The notes: a model not told the origin generated them from the sequence alone. 64,000 bases of DNA from Isoetes taiwanensis (GCA_021234155.1 JAJEKV010000015.1:11618101-11682100); one strand, 5' to 3'. Positions 10,474 through 22,259 are shown, numbered from the stretch's first letter. Made by a program: numbers and translations.

Positions 10474-10837
10474 TGTTAGAGCCTGAACTCTAACCTTGCA
10501 AGAAGGATGAAAAAACCCAACAATACAAGCTCAATCTATCAGAACAAGGCAATGCACAACACAAAGAATCATCATCTCCATAGCTAGATCAAGAAAATAA
10601 TCTCCCTCAATACACCGTCTCTCTCTCTGTTCTTCTCTCTCTGCTCAGATAATCCAGTAATGATCATGCCCACAATGCATACGTGCAAATATCCTGCACG
10701 CGTGCATGTGCGTATCTCCCTCCATATACAGTATACAATCTCCTCTACCACCACAATAGTGGTGAGTGTGGTGAGTGGTGACGAATGTGGTGAGTGGTGA
10801 GTGGTGAAGAGTGTGGTGAGTGGTGATCACCCCAACA
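10474..10837 (-). repeat. 5' LTR of gypsy copy 1 (364 bp)
   Basis: Bounded by TGTTAGAGCC and CACCCCAACA on the plus strand (TG...CA, with TGTT/AACA inverted ends). It matches the two LTRs of copy 2. It contains a CT-rich run near 10620-10640 and an internal GTGGTGAGTGTGGTGAGTGG-type array (10757-10827). Confidence 0.9.
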
Positions 10838-11340
10838 TCTACACACAAAATAACAGGCATCTCTGAAACTCACCTCTTCACGCAGTAATTCCTTGGGCCA
10901 TTGTATGACAGATCCCGCAGCCTCACCGAGAGTCTTTGCTTCTTCTGTCGGTCTCATCAAGAGTGCATTCGCATCTAATACTTGTATGAATGCGATTTTA
11001 GTGTATCCCCGTTCCATGGCGCTGCAGTGTAGCATTCCCGTGTCTGGCAGCTCCTCTCCGCTTGCTACCTTAGCTCCGTGCTCATCGATCAAATCAACTA
11101 CTTGCAATAAGACGCGCGGTTAGAAAAAATAAACAGAGCAAGGCGCTGTGAGGAGCTTACCGCGTCGTGGCGCCATTCCGGAAGTCGCTTACAGTCGATG
11201 CTCGGCTCCCAACTCCGAGTCGCCAATGCCGCAGTGAAGATAAGCTACACTGCGCTCACTAAGTCCCTGGATGTGATTCAATTTCGAAATGGTGTTTGGG
11301 CGGGCTAAAGCCGACCGTGCTGTACCCTTAGCCCGCTTTT
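10838..11340 (-). CDS. Two exon-like segments of an unidentified minus-strand host gene
   Basis: One segment (about 11107 to 10877) is preceded by a polypyrimidine tract and TTGCAAG acceptor and ends at a good donor, GAAGAG|GTGAGT. It is open throughout and includes the residues VVDLIDEHGAKVASGEEL and FIQVLDANALLMRP. The layout is faintly ankyrin-like, but I would not assign it. A second segment near 11175-11300 contains an HFEIESHP start and a GTAAGC donor near 11160. The gypsy element inserted in the intron downstream of the first donor. The second copy (63288-63750) shows the same segments with frame differences, partly DAN ALLMRP conserved. The plus-strand gene starts close by, so the two would share a short divergent promoter region. 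Confidence 0.45.
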
Positions 11341-12855
11341 TTTCTTAAATGATTGTATGTCCTTAAATTCAAAATTAAGAACACGCCCGACCTTTTTTAC
11401 GTGCAGTCCTAAAACCTCCAAGGCGCGGAGGAAGCTTAATTTACAGAAGGGTTCGAGCAGCAAGAAGATGCGGGGGCATACAGACATGACGACTCCGTCC
11501 AAGAAGCGAGGCGCCGGAGCGGAAGCTGGTTCTAGCGGCAGCAAGAGGAAAAAGACAGGCGCTCCAGGTGAGATGTGAGGTTTTTCTTTGGTCGGAATGC
11601 CTTTACTATCCCTCCTTTGGTCTTGCAGCATTCACCGAGGACTCACTAGTGATCACTGGCCGAACTCCGTTCTTCGTCATCGAGGGATTGGAGACAGAGC
11701 TTCTTGACACACCAGCAGATTCTTGGTGGTATGTCGAGGTATCAACAAGTGGGAAGGAGAAAGATCTGTTTCTCCACCAAAGGGATAAGAAGAGCTCCGG
11801 AGACAAGTACAAGAAGGTCGGTGTTGTGCTCTCCGTCTCTGCGCCAGATTCGAAGCATCTATCAATGTTTGTGGAAGACTGCCAGAAGAGTAAGTTCTAC
11901 CACACGAAGAAATTATCAGTTTCAAATTATTCTCACTCTTCAATGAGCAAGTCGAAGGGCACCGACAAAAGGCCGGCGCCTTTAAACTGTCAGAACCTTG
12001 GGTGGAAGGATCTGGAAAGGATGAAGGAGGCCGGGACCCTAACATCCAGGGAGCTTGGAATGGAGATTTCCAGAGTGAGGGAAAAACTGTTCAACACGGG
12101 GAGCTTCACCTCCAGTGTGCTGAAGACTCTACAACACTCGGCAGTGGGGAGGGAAGTTGTGGTTCATAAAGAAAAAAGTCCGGACAAGACCACAGATGGA
12201 GGAGATGACACCACACGGGAGGAATCAGATGATGAAGCAGACGAAGATATGGTCGACTCCCAATTAATGGATCCAGATGAGCAGATCAGGATTTCACAGA
12301 GAGGGGCACAGAAAATGGAGCGGCTGGCTCAGTATTATCCGTTGGGAATAGCACACAAGCTGCTGTTGGACATCAGACGCCTGAAGGTTTGCACGGGAGA
12401 TGCCGTCTTGTTCAACCATTGGGGAATTTAATCCAAAGCACACACATCGGAGATTCGAACCGATGGTGCGACATCCCGTTGCAGATCCAATGCCTCAGCG
12501 GATGTCATACCTTTCAGCCAGATCGGCCGGTGAGTTGTTCATTTGGAAGTCTAAGGAAGACCGAAGGGAAAAGACATCCGGTTTCGGGTAGTAGACGGTC
12601 AAAGATTCGATGAGGGCAGCGCAAGTATTGCAGACGGAGAAGGAGGTGCCGCAAAGGATCAAGGATAGATATGCTGTTTAGAGTGCAGAAGTTCTTGCCC
12701 GAGACGCCAAAGAACCGAGCTGGCCAAAGATTAGCCAACGCTGAACACAATAGCGCCGAAAGTGCCGCCTACATAAGGTAAAGAACTCTTCGATTGGCGG
12801 TTTTTCATGAAGTCGAAAGCCCTAGCATCCTATCATTTCTCGTTTTTCACTGGGG

Positions 12856-13520
12856 TTTCTCGACTCGCGAGTCGAGAAAGCCAGGGGAACACAGAAAAGT
12901 CAAAGGATGCGGAGCTTTCTCGACTCGCGAGTCGAGAAAACCCATAGAAGTAAAAGAAAAGTAAACATTCAAGGGACTTTCTCGAGTCGAGAAACCCCGG
13001 GGCGGTAAAGAACATTCGAGATTAATGGTCGACGACTGAAAGCATCGAGCCTTCCCATCCTTTCTTACTCGGCCTCTTTGGGCAATGTCGCTTAGTTTCT
13101 ATTCTAAGTTGCATCGCTCAAGAGGCGCCAAGAAAGGATTTGGGGAATGAGCGGTGCTTTCGACCGCCTTCACTCGCACCATGTTCTCTCCTCTCGAGGG
13201 TATTCTCGACTTCGAAGTCGAGAAAGTCCCCTTGAATCTTCTCCTTGTGCTCCTCTCACTTTCTCGACTCGCGAGTCGAGAAACCCCAGGGCAATAGAGA
13301 GAACACTGGAGATTAATGGCTGAAGAGCAAAAGCATCGAGCCTTCCCAATCTTTCTTTCCCCGCCTCTTCGGGCAATGTCGCTTAGTTTATATCCTAAGT
13401 TGCATCGTTCGAAGAGGCATGAAAGCAAAGATTTGGGAATCTTGCGATGCTTTCGCCTCGCCTGGACTCTCCTATGTTTTCTCCTCTCCTTGTGGGCATT
13501 CTCGACTCGCGAGTCGAGAA
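12856..13520. repeat. Six palindromic repeats in the 828-nt intron
   Basis: The half-site TTTCTCGACTCG is followed directly by its own reverse complement, giving perfect 22-24 bp palindromes at 12856-12879, 12916-12939, 13260-13283 and 13499-13520. A shortened form lacking the central 7 bases is at 12978-12994, and a form with TTCGAA at the centre at 13203-13224. Sequences between copies are unrelated or only loosely repeated, so this is not a simple tandem array. Confidence 0.95.
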
Positions 13521-15237
13521 ACCCCCTGCATCCTCCTATTTAGTGTTTACTTCGGGTGTTAGTAGATACTTTCAAGCTCTAACATTGGGACATTTACTAA
13601 ATGCAGCCCGTATCCTGACCAAATCATACACGCTCGGCAACAGTGGAAAGCATTGGGTTGTCCTCAGCGTCCTAAAGGAAACAGGGCTCCCTCGGATAAG
13701 TGGAAGACCTTTGAGAAACTATGCAGATATGTTCTGCTGGAAGGCCAGGAAGATGAAGATGGGGAGGATGTAGAGGAAAAGAAGAAGAGAACACCAAGAA
13801 AGGGCAGGGAGTCTCTCTCAGACCAATATGACCTTATACTGCGGTCTGGGAGAAATGGACCGAGATATGGGCTCAATGGACAAGAGGCAAGCTGAAGGAC
13901 AGCAATGGGGAATTTCCATGCAAGCCGGACCCAAAGTTGTTCGACAGGCAATTTATGAAAAGGATACGGTGGCCCGACCGACAAAGGAACGCTTTTGATC
14001 TACAGGCAGAATCCTCGGATGGAACAATCCTGCTAAGGGAAAGTAGAAGCTCAAAAATGCAGGATGCAAAGGATTATGCCACACTCCTAAAGAGACGGCG
14101 TGCGTTGGAAGAAGGCATCACGGAGTTCTGCAATGTTGCTTCCAATGAATACCATGACTTTGATTATTACAAGGAAAAGGCTGCCCTTGATGAGGAAGAC
14201 ATGAAGGAATTGAACCGTCTATGTCAACCCTACATCAACACCAAGCTAAAGCGCAACGTCAAAACCCTTCCCTTCCCTGAACGTGCTATGGCAATTCTGA
14301 AGAGGAAGCTTGGATTCGGGGTGGTCCCATTTAAGGCCGATGATAGCTCCCCCCCATTCCTGGTAACATTGGGACACAAGGGATTTGGTGGTCTGGAACT
14401 GGCACCTGGGCCCGTGGCACTATTTGCCATCAATATGATTGAAGACCCCACCCTTTTTTATGAGAAAGCTGACATAGAGCAGTGGTACAAGACGTGTCTG
14501 GACATGACCGACCTGGATACTTTCAGTTTCCTTGTCTTTTGCATGCCGGGCAATCGGATAACCTTTTGTCTCCCAATGGGGGCGGTGATATTAACTTCAC
14601 CAACAAGATCTTGTACTCCATATACGAGCTTGAACATGAGTGTAGACTTGGCTTGCCGAAGGCACCAAGCTTTGCCAATATAGTTTTGGTTTTGGTTTCA
14701 AGATCGGCTGTAGACCTGGACAAGTGGTGGTCTAGCGAACATCATTATCTCGGCGTGTTCATGATTTCTCAAGAGCGTATGGAACCACGGAAGGGCGGCA
14801 GATTTATGGAGGATGTGCCATCGATGGACAAAGTCAGCAATGATGGTGCCATGTGTCCTATACATAGAATTTCTATCCGGCCAAGGGTTATCAAGTACTT
14901 CATAACCAGCTTGGTCGAGGAAGATCAAATTGTATGCGAGTGGTACATGAATGGACTGTTCTCTCAGCGGGCTATGCTGTTTGGAATGAAACCTATATCC
15001 GTGGTTGGAAATAAGGACATGGTTGAAACCATTCGGTCATACCTGGATCTGCTTCATGAGCATTTCAAAGGGAGGAAGACAAATGGAAGCAGTAAGGACG
15101 ATGATGACGAAGACAAACCTGAGAGCGAGGGAGAGAAACTTGACGGAGACGAGAATCTCGAAGGTTTAGACCAGAATGCTGCGGAACAAATTCTTGAGAA
15201 TCTGAAATTGAGGTGAGTTCACTTTGCTCTGTCCGTG

Positions 15238-15291
15238 TTTCTCGACTCGCGAGTCGAGAAACCTTTCCATTCTCGACTCGCGAGTCGAGAA
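15238..15291. repeat. Two palindromic repeats in the 112-nt intron
   Basis: Perfect palindromes of the TTTCTCGACTCG family lie at 15238-15261 and 15270-15291, between a GTGAGT donor (15213) and a TTTCAG acceptor (15321). They make up almost half of this intron. Confidence 0.95.
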
Positions 15292-15536
15292 AAGTTTCCT
15301 ATCTGACATCTCTCATCATTTCAGGAACATCGAACGCAACGACTCCGGATCATTGTCAATATCTAGTGGCGGTTCACGTCGTGAGGACACTGTACACCCC
15401 AAAGACAATCAAGAGCAAGACACTGCGGACAGCCAGAAAGGACCTGAAAAATTAATGATCCCGCATATGGATCCCGACTTTAACCGAAATATGGTCAGAG
15501 CCAAACTCCAACTGGGATCCAGCTGGTCCCACCAAG

Positions 15537-16171
15537 CTTGTAATATTTGACGTCAATGGAGTATTAGCTGCAGTATACCACGATAAAGACGTCCTTGAGC
15601 TTAACACCTCGCAGATCCCGACGAAATCGGAGCATAAAATCTCGTATCCGAGGCCTAGAGCAAAGGAAATTGTTAAATGATGCCTGGAACGGGGATTCGA
15701 AGTGGCCATATGGTCTTGTATGGCAAAGAAAAATATTGTCAATGTTCTTGGTGTTCTCGGCCTTCCAATTTTGAAGTTCAAGTTTGTTTGGGGAAGCGAA
15801 AGGGTCGAGCATGTGTCAGATCTCGATCCAGCCATCACAAAGGGGAAGCATATTATGGTGAAAAGGCTGGACAGGGTTTATGAACAATTCCCGGACTTTG
15901 GAAACACAACACGCTGATCATAAACGACTCCGCCTACAAGTGCTATCATAACTCGCAGAATACAATCATTGCTAAGACTTATCGACCAGAAGAGTATGAG
16001 ACGGATAGGTGGTTGTCTTTCGGACTTTGTCCTGTCTTGGCGGAATCCCTCTTTGCCATTCTTGTGGTCGATGTGATTAGCAACTATCCGAGCCTCAAGG
16101 AACCCGATCCAGAGAGCCGCGCGATCATGAAAGCTATGGACGACAAATATTTTGGTGATCAAGAAGAGTGA
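15537..16171 (+). other. FCP1/NIF phosphatase-like domain with Asn at the second catalytic position
   Basis: FCP1/SCP phosphatases dephosphorylate phosphoserine in proteins such as the RNA polymerase II tail, using DxDx(T/V). Here motif 1 is DVNGV: the first (nucleophile) Asp is kept and the second (acid/base) Asp is Asn. Motif 2 is the S of AIWS, and the late motif is IINDS. Plant NIF-like proteins with a DLNG-type motif are known, so the Asn is probably ancestral and not damage. Catalysis would be weakened or lost. The TGA at 15678 and a missing base near 15900 interrupt this copy. Confidence 0.7.
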
Positions 16172-16499
16172 CCTCTGCTTTCAGATAGTCAAAATTGTGT
16201 GAATATTGTAAAGAAACGTGAAGAAATGTACTATATTTTGTAATGAATATACATGTATATTGAGTTTTCGCTGGCTTTCTCGACTCGCGAGTCGAGAAAG
16301 GCATGCTTGTCCTGTTGATGAAACCATTTGTATGTTTGTTTGTGTGACTGGATGCAGCCATAATCTATTACGATATTGGTTGTATATTGGGTTTCCTGGG
16401 CCTTTCTCGACTCGCGAGTCGAGAAAGACACTACTCTTCACGTGATTGGATGCACTTATATGGAATGAATGCTCTATTGTAATTTGATTTCACCATTCT
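16172..16499. repeat. 3' flank of the phosphatase gene with two more palindromes
   Basis: Perfect palindromes lie at 16276-16299 and 16403-16426. Both are downstream of the stop codon, probably in the 3' UTR (AATGAATA and other AT-rich polyadenylation-like words lie near 16240). Nothing else is recognisable here. Confidence 0.85.
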
Positions 16500-17205
16500 T
16501 TTTTCTTTTTTTTTTTTTTTTTAAGAATATAAGAATATATTAAACCACTAGAATGCGATCAAGTACAATGATAAGTGTGGTGCTAAGAAATGAAGCGCCC
16601 ATCATGATCCACAATCTGTAGGAATGTCGACCAAATTTCCCGCTTAACTGTGCCAGACAAGCTTGAGACTTGGTACGCCTGCCACAACTTATGCCTCAAG
16701 ATCGGAACCAACCGAAAAGGGCTAAGACTTTGCATTTCGAAAGACCTTCGCTCTCCGTCTTTTCCAAATCAGCCACAAAAGCCAAGCTCTGATAAATGAA
16801 ACGCGCCGCTTGGCCACACGCCCACCCGCTAGGGAAGGACTCCCAAGAGAATCTTCCGGATCGCATAATGAAGTCCCAAAGAGGGCTCTCACCCGGGACC
16901 AAGCTGCCCCTACCTGCTGCATAGGACAAAGCGGTGCTCAATGGTCTCACGTCGCCTCCCACATAAAGGGCATGTTTCCGCTACCTGAGGCTTGAACCTG
17001 TGGACTCGGACATTCACCCTGAGGCTACGGTGCAAGATCTGCCACAAAAGGGTACGGATTTTAGGAGGAGGCAATGTATTCCACGCCCACTTCCACATGG
17101 CGGGCCACTTACTCCTTGGAAGCTTAAGTGACTACTTATCCGAAGGCGGCAACGTGTCCTGAAGCGCTAGGAGCATTCTTTCTTCCTTTTGACTAATGGC
17201 ACCGT
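16500..17205 (-). mobile_element. 5'-truncated L1-type LINE tail
   Basis: The left edge is a long T run (about 16501-16523), i.e. the poly(A) tail of a minus-strand LINE. The minus-strand frame at 17098-16910 reads WKWAWNTLPPPKIRTLLWQI and then CPLCGRRRETIEHRFVLC, the zinc-binding RVT domain found at the C-terminus of plant L1 reverse transcriptases (C-x2-C-x7-H-x4-C). Nothing upstream of that domain is left. It inserted downstream of the phosphatase gene. Confidence 0.8.
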
Positions 17206-17235
17206 AATTGTTAATCATAGACTCTCCTTGCTCCA

Positions 17236-20200
17236 GGTGGTTCAGGCACAGATCCGCTCACGCTACACTCTTGCCCGGCCTTTGGGATAAGGTTGCTCGT
17301 GAATGCAGACGCTATGCACACGCTCGGGACACTACAAGAGAATGGAGTTATAGTGTCAATGCTTGTGTCATGACATAAGAGTAGTGACAACTTTATGACA
17401 ATCACTATTTTCTTGTCACAAAGTGGTTCTCTTGTGTCAAAATTGTGTCAATGGAATAGCAACAAGCTCTTTGTCAAAGCAACGACAAATTTTTGTCAAG
17501 TTTATTATGCATTTTAAAACCATTGTCGCGATAAGGTTTTAACAATCTTGCAACTATATTATGACAAACTTGCTTAAATCTTACAACAAAGTACCATTCA
17601 ATTTTGTATCTAATATTTCAAAATTTTGTTGACATTTTGACATCATTATATGATAAAAGTTTATAACAACCCTATCCAACTTTTGTGTATATTGGAGGGG
17701 AATGCAAGTTTTGCTACATATTAGAATTGATAAGCACACTCTTGGCTTGTGATTCAAAATAAGTTCCTCACTTATTGGCTCGCAAAGTCATCATCAAGTT
17801 TGTTCTCACCAGATTAACCATACATTGACATTTAGGGCCCCAAGACACCAACCGTAAATCAACACACTACCTTTCATGAACTTAAACATGGTATAATTCT
17901 ACATATCATTATTGCTAAAGCGTAAGCAATTGCCAATACTTATGTGATCTTCAAATTTGTTGTAGTCCAAACATTCTTTACATGATTAATCATATATATA
18001 CCATCCATACTATATGAAATTTAGTGACCAAGCCAATCCCTTGTGCCATCTTATAAATTTGTTTTATTGTTCATCCAAAAATAAGCCCATATTGGGTCAT
18101 AGTTAAGCATAAAATTGGATTATCATGTATAAACGATGGATACACCAAAATGTGCAAGTACATGCACATGTCAGTGGTTCGATCAAGCCTGAGCCTGAAC
18201 CCAACACATGCAGCCATAACCCAACAACAAGAAACCAGCAGCTAGCTGTCGCCACAGAGGCGTGACAAGCAGGCAAGGTTTGTGTCTGGAATGGAGCTCG
18301 GATTGAGCTGCCTCCAAGCAACCACTGCATCTTCACCCGGAACAAAATCCAAAATACAAATCTAAAGTGGTTGTGCATTCGAAATTAAAACTGAGATAAA
18401 TATTCTCAATGGAATCTGAGGCAAGAATACCAATAATGCATGCAACTCCACAACAACAAAAAAAAACCCTTTCTAAATGGCGAGACTTATCCCGTGTGCT
18501 CCTCAGAATCCCCATGAAACCAAAATCCAGGCTCTGTCCGGAGAAATCTGGAGACACAACCTAAAACAGAAAGCAGATGAGCGACTACTGCAATCTTGGG
18601 GACCACGGCAATCTCCTGCAGCCCATGAGCACGCAGCCCAAGATTTGGAAATCAGGGCGGATCAGCCGTGATAAAAAAGGAAACAAGTTGCTTTCCAAAA
18701 ATTTACTATGTCCAACATTTACAGAAAAAAAAGCCATTCCAAACCGTTCAACAAAAAAAGCCCAATTCCAAACCATTGAAAAAACCTTGCAAATCATCTA
18801 TAGCAAACCTTAATGGTCTCTACTACGTGGAAGAGGATAAAGATTTTCAATTTCAATGTCAATGGTCTCTACTATGTGGAAGAGGATAAAGATTTCCAAT
18901 TTCAATGTGCCGTGGGCGCGAAATGTGTTGCCCAAAGAACCGGCATCCCATTCCCGCTCACTTAGGGTTCGAGTTCTTTGACTATGGTGGGAGCTGCGAA
19001 TTTCCTCAAGAGAGAGCTTGATGAAACTATTTCGGCAATAACCCGTCTTCAAATCCGGCATTAACTTAGAGCGGAAGACTCTTTGGTGGTGACAGGCAAC
19101 GATTTGGCGGCTCTGGCTATGGCCGAGGTACATCTTGTTTTGTTTTGTATGTACCGGGATTTCTTTGCTAGCGTTTTCTGAACTCATTCGAAATAGATAT
19201 TTTTTTTTGCTCCTCTCATGCAAATAGCCAGGGCCGAATTGCAGACCGTGCTAGTGCAACCATTGTTTTTTTATTCTATGCAGGTCAGTGGACCGAACTA
19301 GCCTGACTAGGATTAAAATAAGATGAGTATTTCTGTTGCATTCTTTTTAACCATAATCTCCTCCGCTGGCTTCTCATGTTTGTTTTACATAACTCCAGCA
19401 TACAAGTTAGCTTTTTGGAGGTGTTAAAAGATCTAAATAGAGAAAGCCAAGGTATTTATCTATCCCTCTGTTTAGTTATATTTTTTTAGAATATTTGCTC
19501 CTGCTGACATCTTTAAACAATTGTCTAGCAAGCAAAAGGTGGACTAGAGCATTATAAACCTCTTTCATTGGTAAAGCTCTTTCGTTAGGTGTACTGAAGC
19601 TTAATGGTTCCCTAGTCAGCTCTTTAACAAATATCATTGAACATCTCTATGCTGTGATTCCATATGGAATTTAGTTAGCAGTCCACTAGTGTACTTAAGT
19701 TGAGTTAAATATAGCTAGTAGTTCGTTAGTGTCTTTATGTTCAGTTAAGTGTACTGCTTCTTGCTGCCAAACATGCCGACAACACATGTGGCCTAGACCA
19801 GTAATCTGAAAGTTACGCTCCAAAGAAATTTTGGTCATCAATATGAAGGATAATGCAAGTCCAAAATCTGCTCACAAGAAGAATATTCCTTGATTTTACA
19901 TCTTTATGCAGAATTGGTGGTTGACATCTATGATGCAGATATGCAAAAGTTTTTGCAGTTCAAGGGCAATCCTGAATCTGTTTTGCCAGTTTAAGAACTT
20001 ACAGTTTGGACCATGCAAGGCATCTGCCAGCCTGCCATTGCGTCATACACCAGAAGATCTGAATCTATACTAGAGCTGCAACAGAAAAGGGTTTACTATA
20101 TTTCTGTGTCTGATCTTGCATAGGGTTTCTATTTCGGCTATAAACTAATGGTCAGAATTAGATCCAATTTAAGCCATCTCCATAGCTTCTTCACTGCCAT

Positions 20201-22036
20201 TGTTTCTCCATCCATTAGGGTTATCTTATATAGATTTTCATAAATTACACTATCCACGTTGCTATTTTCCTCTAGATATTATGTAACATCTGCTCCGTTG
20301 AAATGTGGATTAGCTCAACAAATTGATAGTATTTATGGATAAACCCTAGCTCTGAAATCTGATTGTTATCTAGAATGAGCTTGTTGGTGGTAACATCAAC
20401 ATTAGGCTAACATCTAGAATGATTGTCCACTAACCTTGTTGCTGCTAACATCAAATTGAATAAGTTTGTGATTATTTGACTCATAAAAACCAGACAAGTC
20501 ATTATTTATGTCTCACTTTAGATTCCATAATTTCTTACATATTAAACTAGGTTGAGGGAAAGTAAATATGAAATTGGAATTGAAGCACTTGGAAAGCTCG
20601 CATTGTTCTTAAAAAGAGTAAAATTGTTGACTATTGCATTCAAGATGTTTTTAGAAATCTTAATATGAGTTTTTTTTTTTTAATTACAACATAGAGCGTT
20701 GGACCATGTCAAAGGAACAAGCCCAAGTATCAGTTTTAAGATGAAATTGGGAAAGAAGTTATGAACATGGTAAGTGGCCATACTATTTTTTATTTAATTT
20801 ATGTTAATCTTACATTCATGCAATATGCCTACATTGATAGTGACTCTGATAACTAATAGCGAAAAGGCGTGAAATTCCATTGTCCCATATGCTTTTAATG
20901 CAATTTACTTATATCAAAATTGTTAAATTTAGAGCTAAGTTTGCATTGAACTAATCAGGAGGACGAGCAATGGAAGCAAAAGAAATGAAGTTGAAGACAT
21001 TCAAGATACTTATAAAATGGAGATAATCTTAAAGTTAAAAGATGTAATTGCTGCTTATGAATGGAGGCAATTGAAATTTATGACAAGATGAAAAACATAA
21101 ACTCAATGCTATATTTCCGTGTTGATTATGACTCTGGTTGATAATTAATAATGAGAATGAGTTCCTTTCTCTTTAAACCATATAATTTAATCCTTTTTGG
21201 ATTGTTGGAAAATTTATTGTTGCAGTACATTGGAGCACTATAATTTGTTGCAATGAATGTTCAAATTAGGCATGATGTTACGTTGTCACTATTTTACAAA
21301 TGGTGTGCATGAAGTTTGTTATTCTCTTCTTGTAATTTGGACGCAATGTTTAATACAAAGCTTGTCACTAATCATTACTTACTATTGATGAAAAACTCGT
21401 CATAAGTCACAATGAGATTCTTGTCACAAGACCATTAACATTCTTGAAATAACAAGAATGCTAAATTGATATAATAAGTGATGTTAATTTGTCATTATAC
21501 GCGTTGTAAGCTTGTTGGAAACTCTATTAGTGTCAACATTTATGATAAAAAATTTTGTCATGATCTTGACACAATGGAAGTCACCCCAGTGACCAATGAT
21601 GACGTCTAATATAGTGTCAGGGTTATGTCAGCTTAAGATATATTGGAGGTTCTCTTTGTGTCAAAAATTTTGGCACTATGCTTGACGCTATACCTCCCAT
21701 TCTCTTGTAGTGGGATGAAGAAGAGGGGAAGAAATTTGAGACAGTCCAGAAAGCTCATAGCATCTTGCAAGCATTGCATAACATCCACGGAGGTTGGGGA
21801 AGGAGCATATTCGATGATAAGCTGCGGGAGGAGAGTGGAGAAGTCGGGTGGACAGGTCAGCCGGTGGCTCCAGAGGCACCTCCTCGTGAGGCATTCCACA
21901 CTCTTCAGGTAGCCCCCAAGGCTTACAGTCGGCGTGAAGAAGCGCCGCAAGTTAATCCCCTAAGGTGGACCACCTACCACGATGATGTAACTGTAGTGAC
22001 AGCAAGACCGCCATGGTCTCTGCGTCCGATGTAAAA
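17236..22036 (+). pseudogene. Coding exon of an unidentified gene, split by a CACTA element
   Basis: 17236-17329 begins right after an acceptor-like CCTTGCTCCAG and is open (DKVARECRRYAHA near its end). 21716-22034 is open in the matching frame (KFETVQKAHSILQALHNIHG, then LRWTTYHDDVTVVTARPP) and ends at a TAA (22032-22034). If the element and one copy of its GGA duplication are ignored, the two halves share one uninterrupted frame of about 140 codons. An AATAAAAA polyadenylation signal follows at about 22060. I do not recognise the protein. Earlier exons would lie upstream of the LINE fragment, but I did not identify them. Confidence 0.5.
17330..21712. mobile_element. Non-autonomous CACTA element, 4383 bp, with GGA target duplication
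   Basis: The ends are CACTACAAGAGAATGG and, inverted, the same 16 bases; weaker similarity (TATAGYGTCAA) continues inwards. GGA flanks it on both sides (17327-17329 and 21713-21715), the 3-bp duplication expected for CACTA transposons. Both subterminal regions are dense in TGTCA/TGACA words (17360-17540 and 21365-21660), the kind of array that CACTA transposases bind. No transposase or other long ORF is visible inside. 18105-18900 includes weak short open stretches with no recognisable product, and 19230-21360 is AT-rich and empty as far as I can see. Confidence 0.9.
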
Positions 22037-22259
22037 TACATTGTACCTATTCAATTTATTAATAAAAATTCTTTTTCAAATACAGCTTTGGTTTCAACAC
22101 ACTAACCCCAAAATTTGCTCAATGTGTAGTTTTTTGCTATTGTTTTCGCATAAAAACAACACTTAAAGACCACCCATAGTATTGTTCCGAAAATGCTAGA
22201 AACAACATATAGTTTTTGTATAAAAAGTCTACGCATAGAAAATTAACAGTCCTGTTAAT

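Larger units (their letters stand above)
2347..10837 (-). mobile_element. Ty3/gypsy LTR retrotransposon, copy 1 (3' part lost, split by an insertion)
   Basis: Reading on the minus strand, the order is LTR (10837-10474), gag, protease, histidine-rich spacer and reverse transcriptase, which is the Ty3/gypsy order. Homology with copy 2 (56129-63255) stops sharply at 2347, so RNase H, integrase and the 3' LTR are missing. A 4086-bp transposon sits inside the protease-to-RT linker (4088-8173). The 5' flank TCTAC (10838-10842) is the same target duplication seen around copy 2, so this copy arose by duplication of the occupied locus. Several frameshifts make it defective. Confidence 0.9.
11357..16171 (+). 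pseudogene. Multi-exon host gene ending in an FCP1/NIF-type (HAD) phosphatase domain
   Basis: The start is probably ATG 11468 (MRGHTDMTTPSKKRGAGAEA; a basic, nuclear-type N-terminus); an in-frame ATG at 11357 is the alternative. Likely introns are 11568-11628 (61 nt), 12387-12484, 12779-13606 (828 nt) and 15213-15324 (112 nt), all GT-AG. Exon 2 encodes an unfamiliar domain (TGRTPFFVIEGLETELLD) and an acidic stretch. The 13.6-15.2 kb exon encodes a second unfamiliar region (GGLELAPGPVALFAINMIED, then FMISQERMEPRKGGRFMEDV) with an acidic tail. The last exon carries the phosphatase-like domain: LVIFDVNGVL (15537-15566), FEVAIWS, FKFVWGS and LIINDSAYKCYHNSQ, ending at TGA 16169. Damage: frame changes near 13848, 14560, 15530 and 15900, and an in-frame TGA at 15678. 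These are either true decay or consensus errors. Confidence 0.55.

Noticed and set aside
11305-11812. Minus-strand ORFs opposite the plus-strand gene
   Set aside because: They lie antisense to exons with consistent splice sites on the plus strand and have no recognisable motifs.
12856-16426. Palindromes as transcription terminators or bacterial REP elements
   Set aside because: The context is intronic plant DNA with GT-AG splice sites. There are no T runs after the hairpins and no bacterial genes.
16172-16445. ORFs containing FSTRESRK or FLDSRVEK
   Set aside because: These peptides are translations of the palindrome in different frames and recur at every copy.
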